The translations under genes were made by a program, and so were the position numbers. From positions 1-5,589 of the forward strand of contig JASLEW010000527.1 in the NCBI GenBank assembly GCA_030150965.1: a DNA stretch of 5,589 nt, read 5' to 3'. Origin of the DNA: Thermoanaerobaculia bacterium (lineage in GTDB: Bacteria; Acidobacteriota; Thermoanaerobaculia; Multivoradales; UBA5704). Below, in pieces: positions 5,332 to 5,589 of this stretch (within the stretch, counting starts at the first letter, position 1; every line of letters starts with the position of its first letter). The notes under the pieces are model-generated. The model saw only the letters and a list, made by a program, of their open reading frames with translations. It was not told where the DNA came from and searched no databases.

Positions 5332-5589
5332 TGCGCCTCCCCACGGCGTTGCACTGGCCCACCCGCCGTGCCCCCGTCTTCCGCCGGCCGGGCCTTCTTG
5401 CCTCGGTCCTCCGCCCGCCCGCCCGCTTTTCCTCCGTCCTCCGCCGGCCGGGCCTTCCAGCCCAGGTCCTCCGCCCTCCCGGCCTTCCTGGCTCGGTCCT
5501 CCGCCCGCCCGCCCGCTCTGCCTTTGTCTTCCGCCGGCCCGCCGGCCTTCGCCGGTCCGCCGGTCTCCGCCGGTCCGCCGGCCGCTCCC
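5328..5589 (-). CDS. C-terminal end of an unidentified protein with ten-residue tandem repeats
   Basis: The minus-strand frame is open from the window edge to the TGA at 5330-5328, giving 86 visible residues; the start lies outside. Six consecutive ten-residue units (5555 to 5376) have the pattern x-x-[KR]-[KA]-[AG]-[GR]-[GRP]-[RP]A-E-D, for example PAKAGGPAED, KGRAGGRAED and LGWKARPAED. A non-repeat end, GGTAGGPVQRRGEAQ, follows. The tail is rich in Ala, Gly, Arg, Lys, Glu and Asp, has no hydrophobic segments and is surely disordered. Coding is supported by the repeat length being a multiple of three, by GAA/GAG synonymous changes that keep the A-E-D end, and by the four-base ATGA overlap with the acetyltransferase start. 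The identity of the main protein cannot be told. It is probably co-transcribed with the acetyltransferase. In GC-rich DNA other frames are also open, so some doubt remains. Confidence 0.65.
   Translation of the reverse strand, partial: GAAGGPAETGGPAKAGGPAEDKGRAGGRAEDRARKAGRAEDLGWKARPAEDGGKAGGRAEDRGKKARPAEDGGTAGGPVQRRGEAQ
5336..5342 (-). promoter_or_regulatory. Shine-Dalgarno GGGGAGG of the acetyltransferase gene
   Basis: GGGGAGG on the minus strand lies 4 bases before the ATG at 5331, inside the last codons of the upstream gene. It supports both the chosen start and reinitiation by ribosomes that finish the upstream gene. Confidence 0.65.
5376..5555. repeat. Exact-period 30-base tandem repeat, six units
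   Basis: Units begin GTCYTCCGCC on the plus strand at 5376, 5406, 5436, 5466, 5496 and 5526, spaced exactly 30 bases apart. Degenerate continuation runs to the window edge. Two unit types alternate as A-B-A-A-B-A: units 2 and 5 share CGCCCGCCCGCCCGCT, which suggests a 90-base higher-order duplication. Read on the minus strand, the array encodes the ten-residue repeats described for the coding tail. Such arrays can change copy number by slippage or recombination. Confidence 0.85.

Noticed and set aside
5376..5555. Regular 30-base repeats as a CRISPR array
   Set aside because: Units follow each other with no spacers, differ among themselves and translate in frame as ten-residue repeats.

Overview
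The window is about 5.6 kb of high-GC bacterial DNA, clearly above 65% G+C by eye, with ordinary Shine-Dalgarno (SD) and sigma70-type signals. The phylum cannot be fixed from the sequence. Nothing points to a phage, plasmid, insertion sequence, CRISPR array or RNA gene.

Left part (1-2142, minus strand): a manganese homeostasis pair. A full-length DtxR/MntR-family metalloregulator (2142 to 1474) lies upstream of an Nramp-type Mn2+/H+ symporter, mntH (1195 to beyond the left edge). The 278-base gap holds a good promoter (TTGACA, 18 bases, TATTCT on the minus strand). A 15-base inverted repeat covers its -35 box and is the obvious candidate site for Mn-dependent repression. The mntH leader is about 105 nt, carries short repeats and has no SD.

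Centre (2143-3141): after a 267-base divergent intergenic region with several short palindromes comes a plus-strand gene for an unrecognised six-helix membrane protein. It looks less GC-rich than its neighbours. It ends only 4 bases from the end of the next, convergent gene.

Right part (3146-5589, minus strand): a probable operon read right to left. First is the C-terminal end of an unidentified protein made of ten-residue repeats (30-base DNA period). Its stop overlaps (ATGA) the start of a CysE/EpsC-like left-handed beta-helix acetyltransferase that lacks several serine-acetyltransferase active-site residues. That gene is followed by an exported protein with one Asp-box (BNR) motif and four cysteines after the signal region.

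The Mn pair has a firm functional reading. The acetyltransferase has a firm fold but an uncertain substrate. The exported protein, the membrane protein and the repeat-tailed protein have no assigned function. The most unusual points are the repeat tail fused by overlap to the acetyltransferase gene, the altered active site of that enzyme, and the operator-like palindromes.
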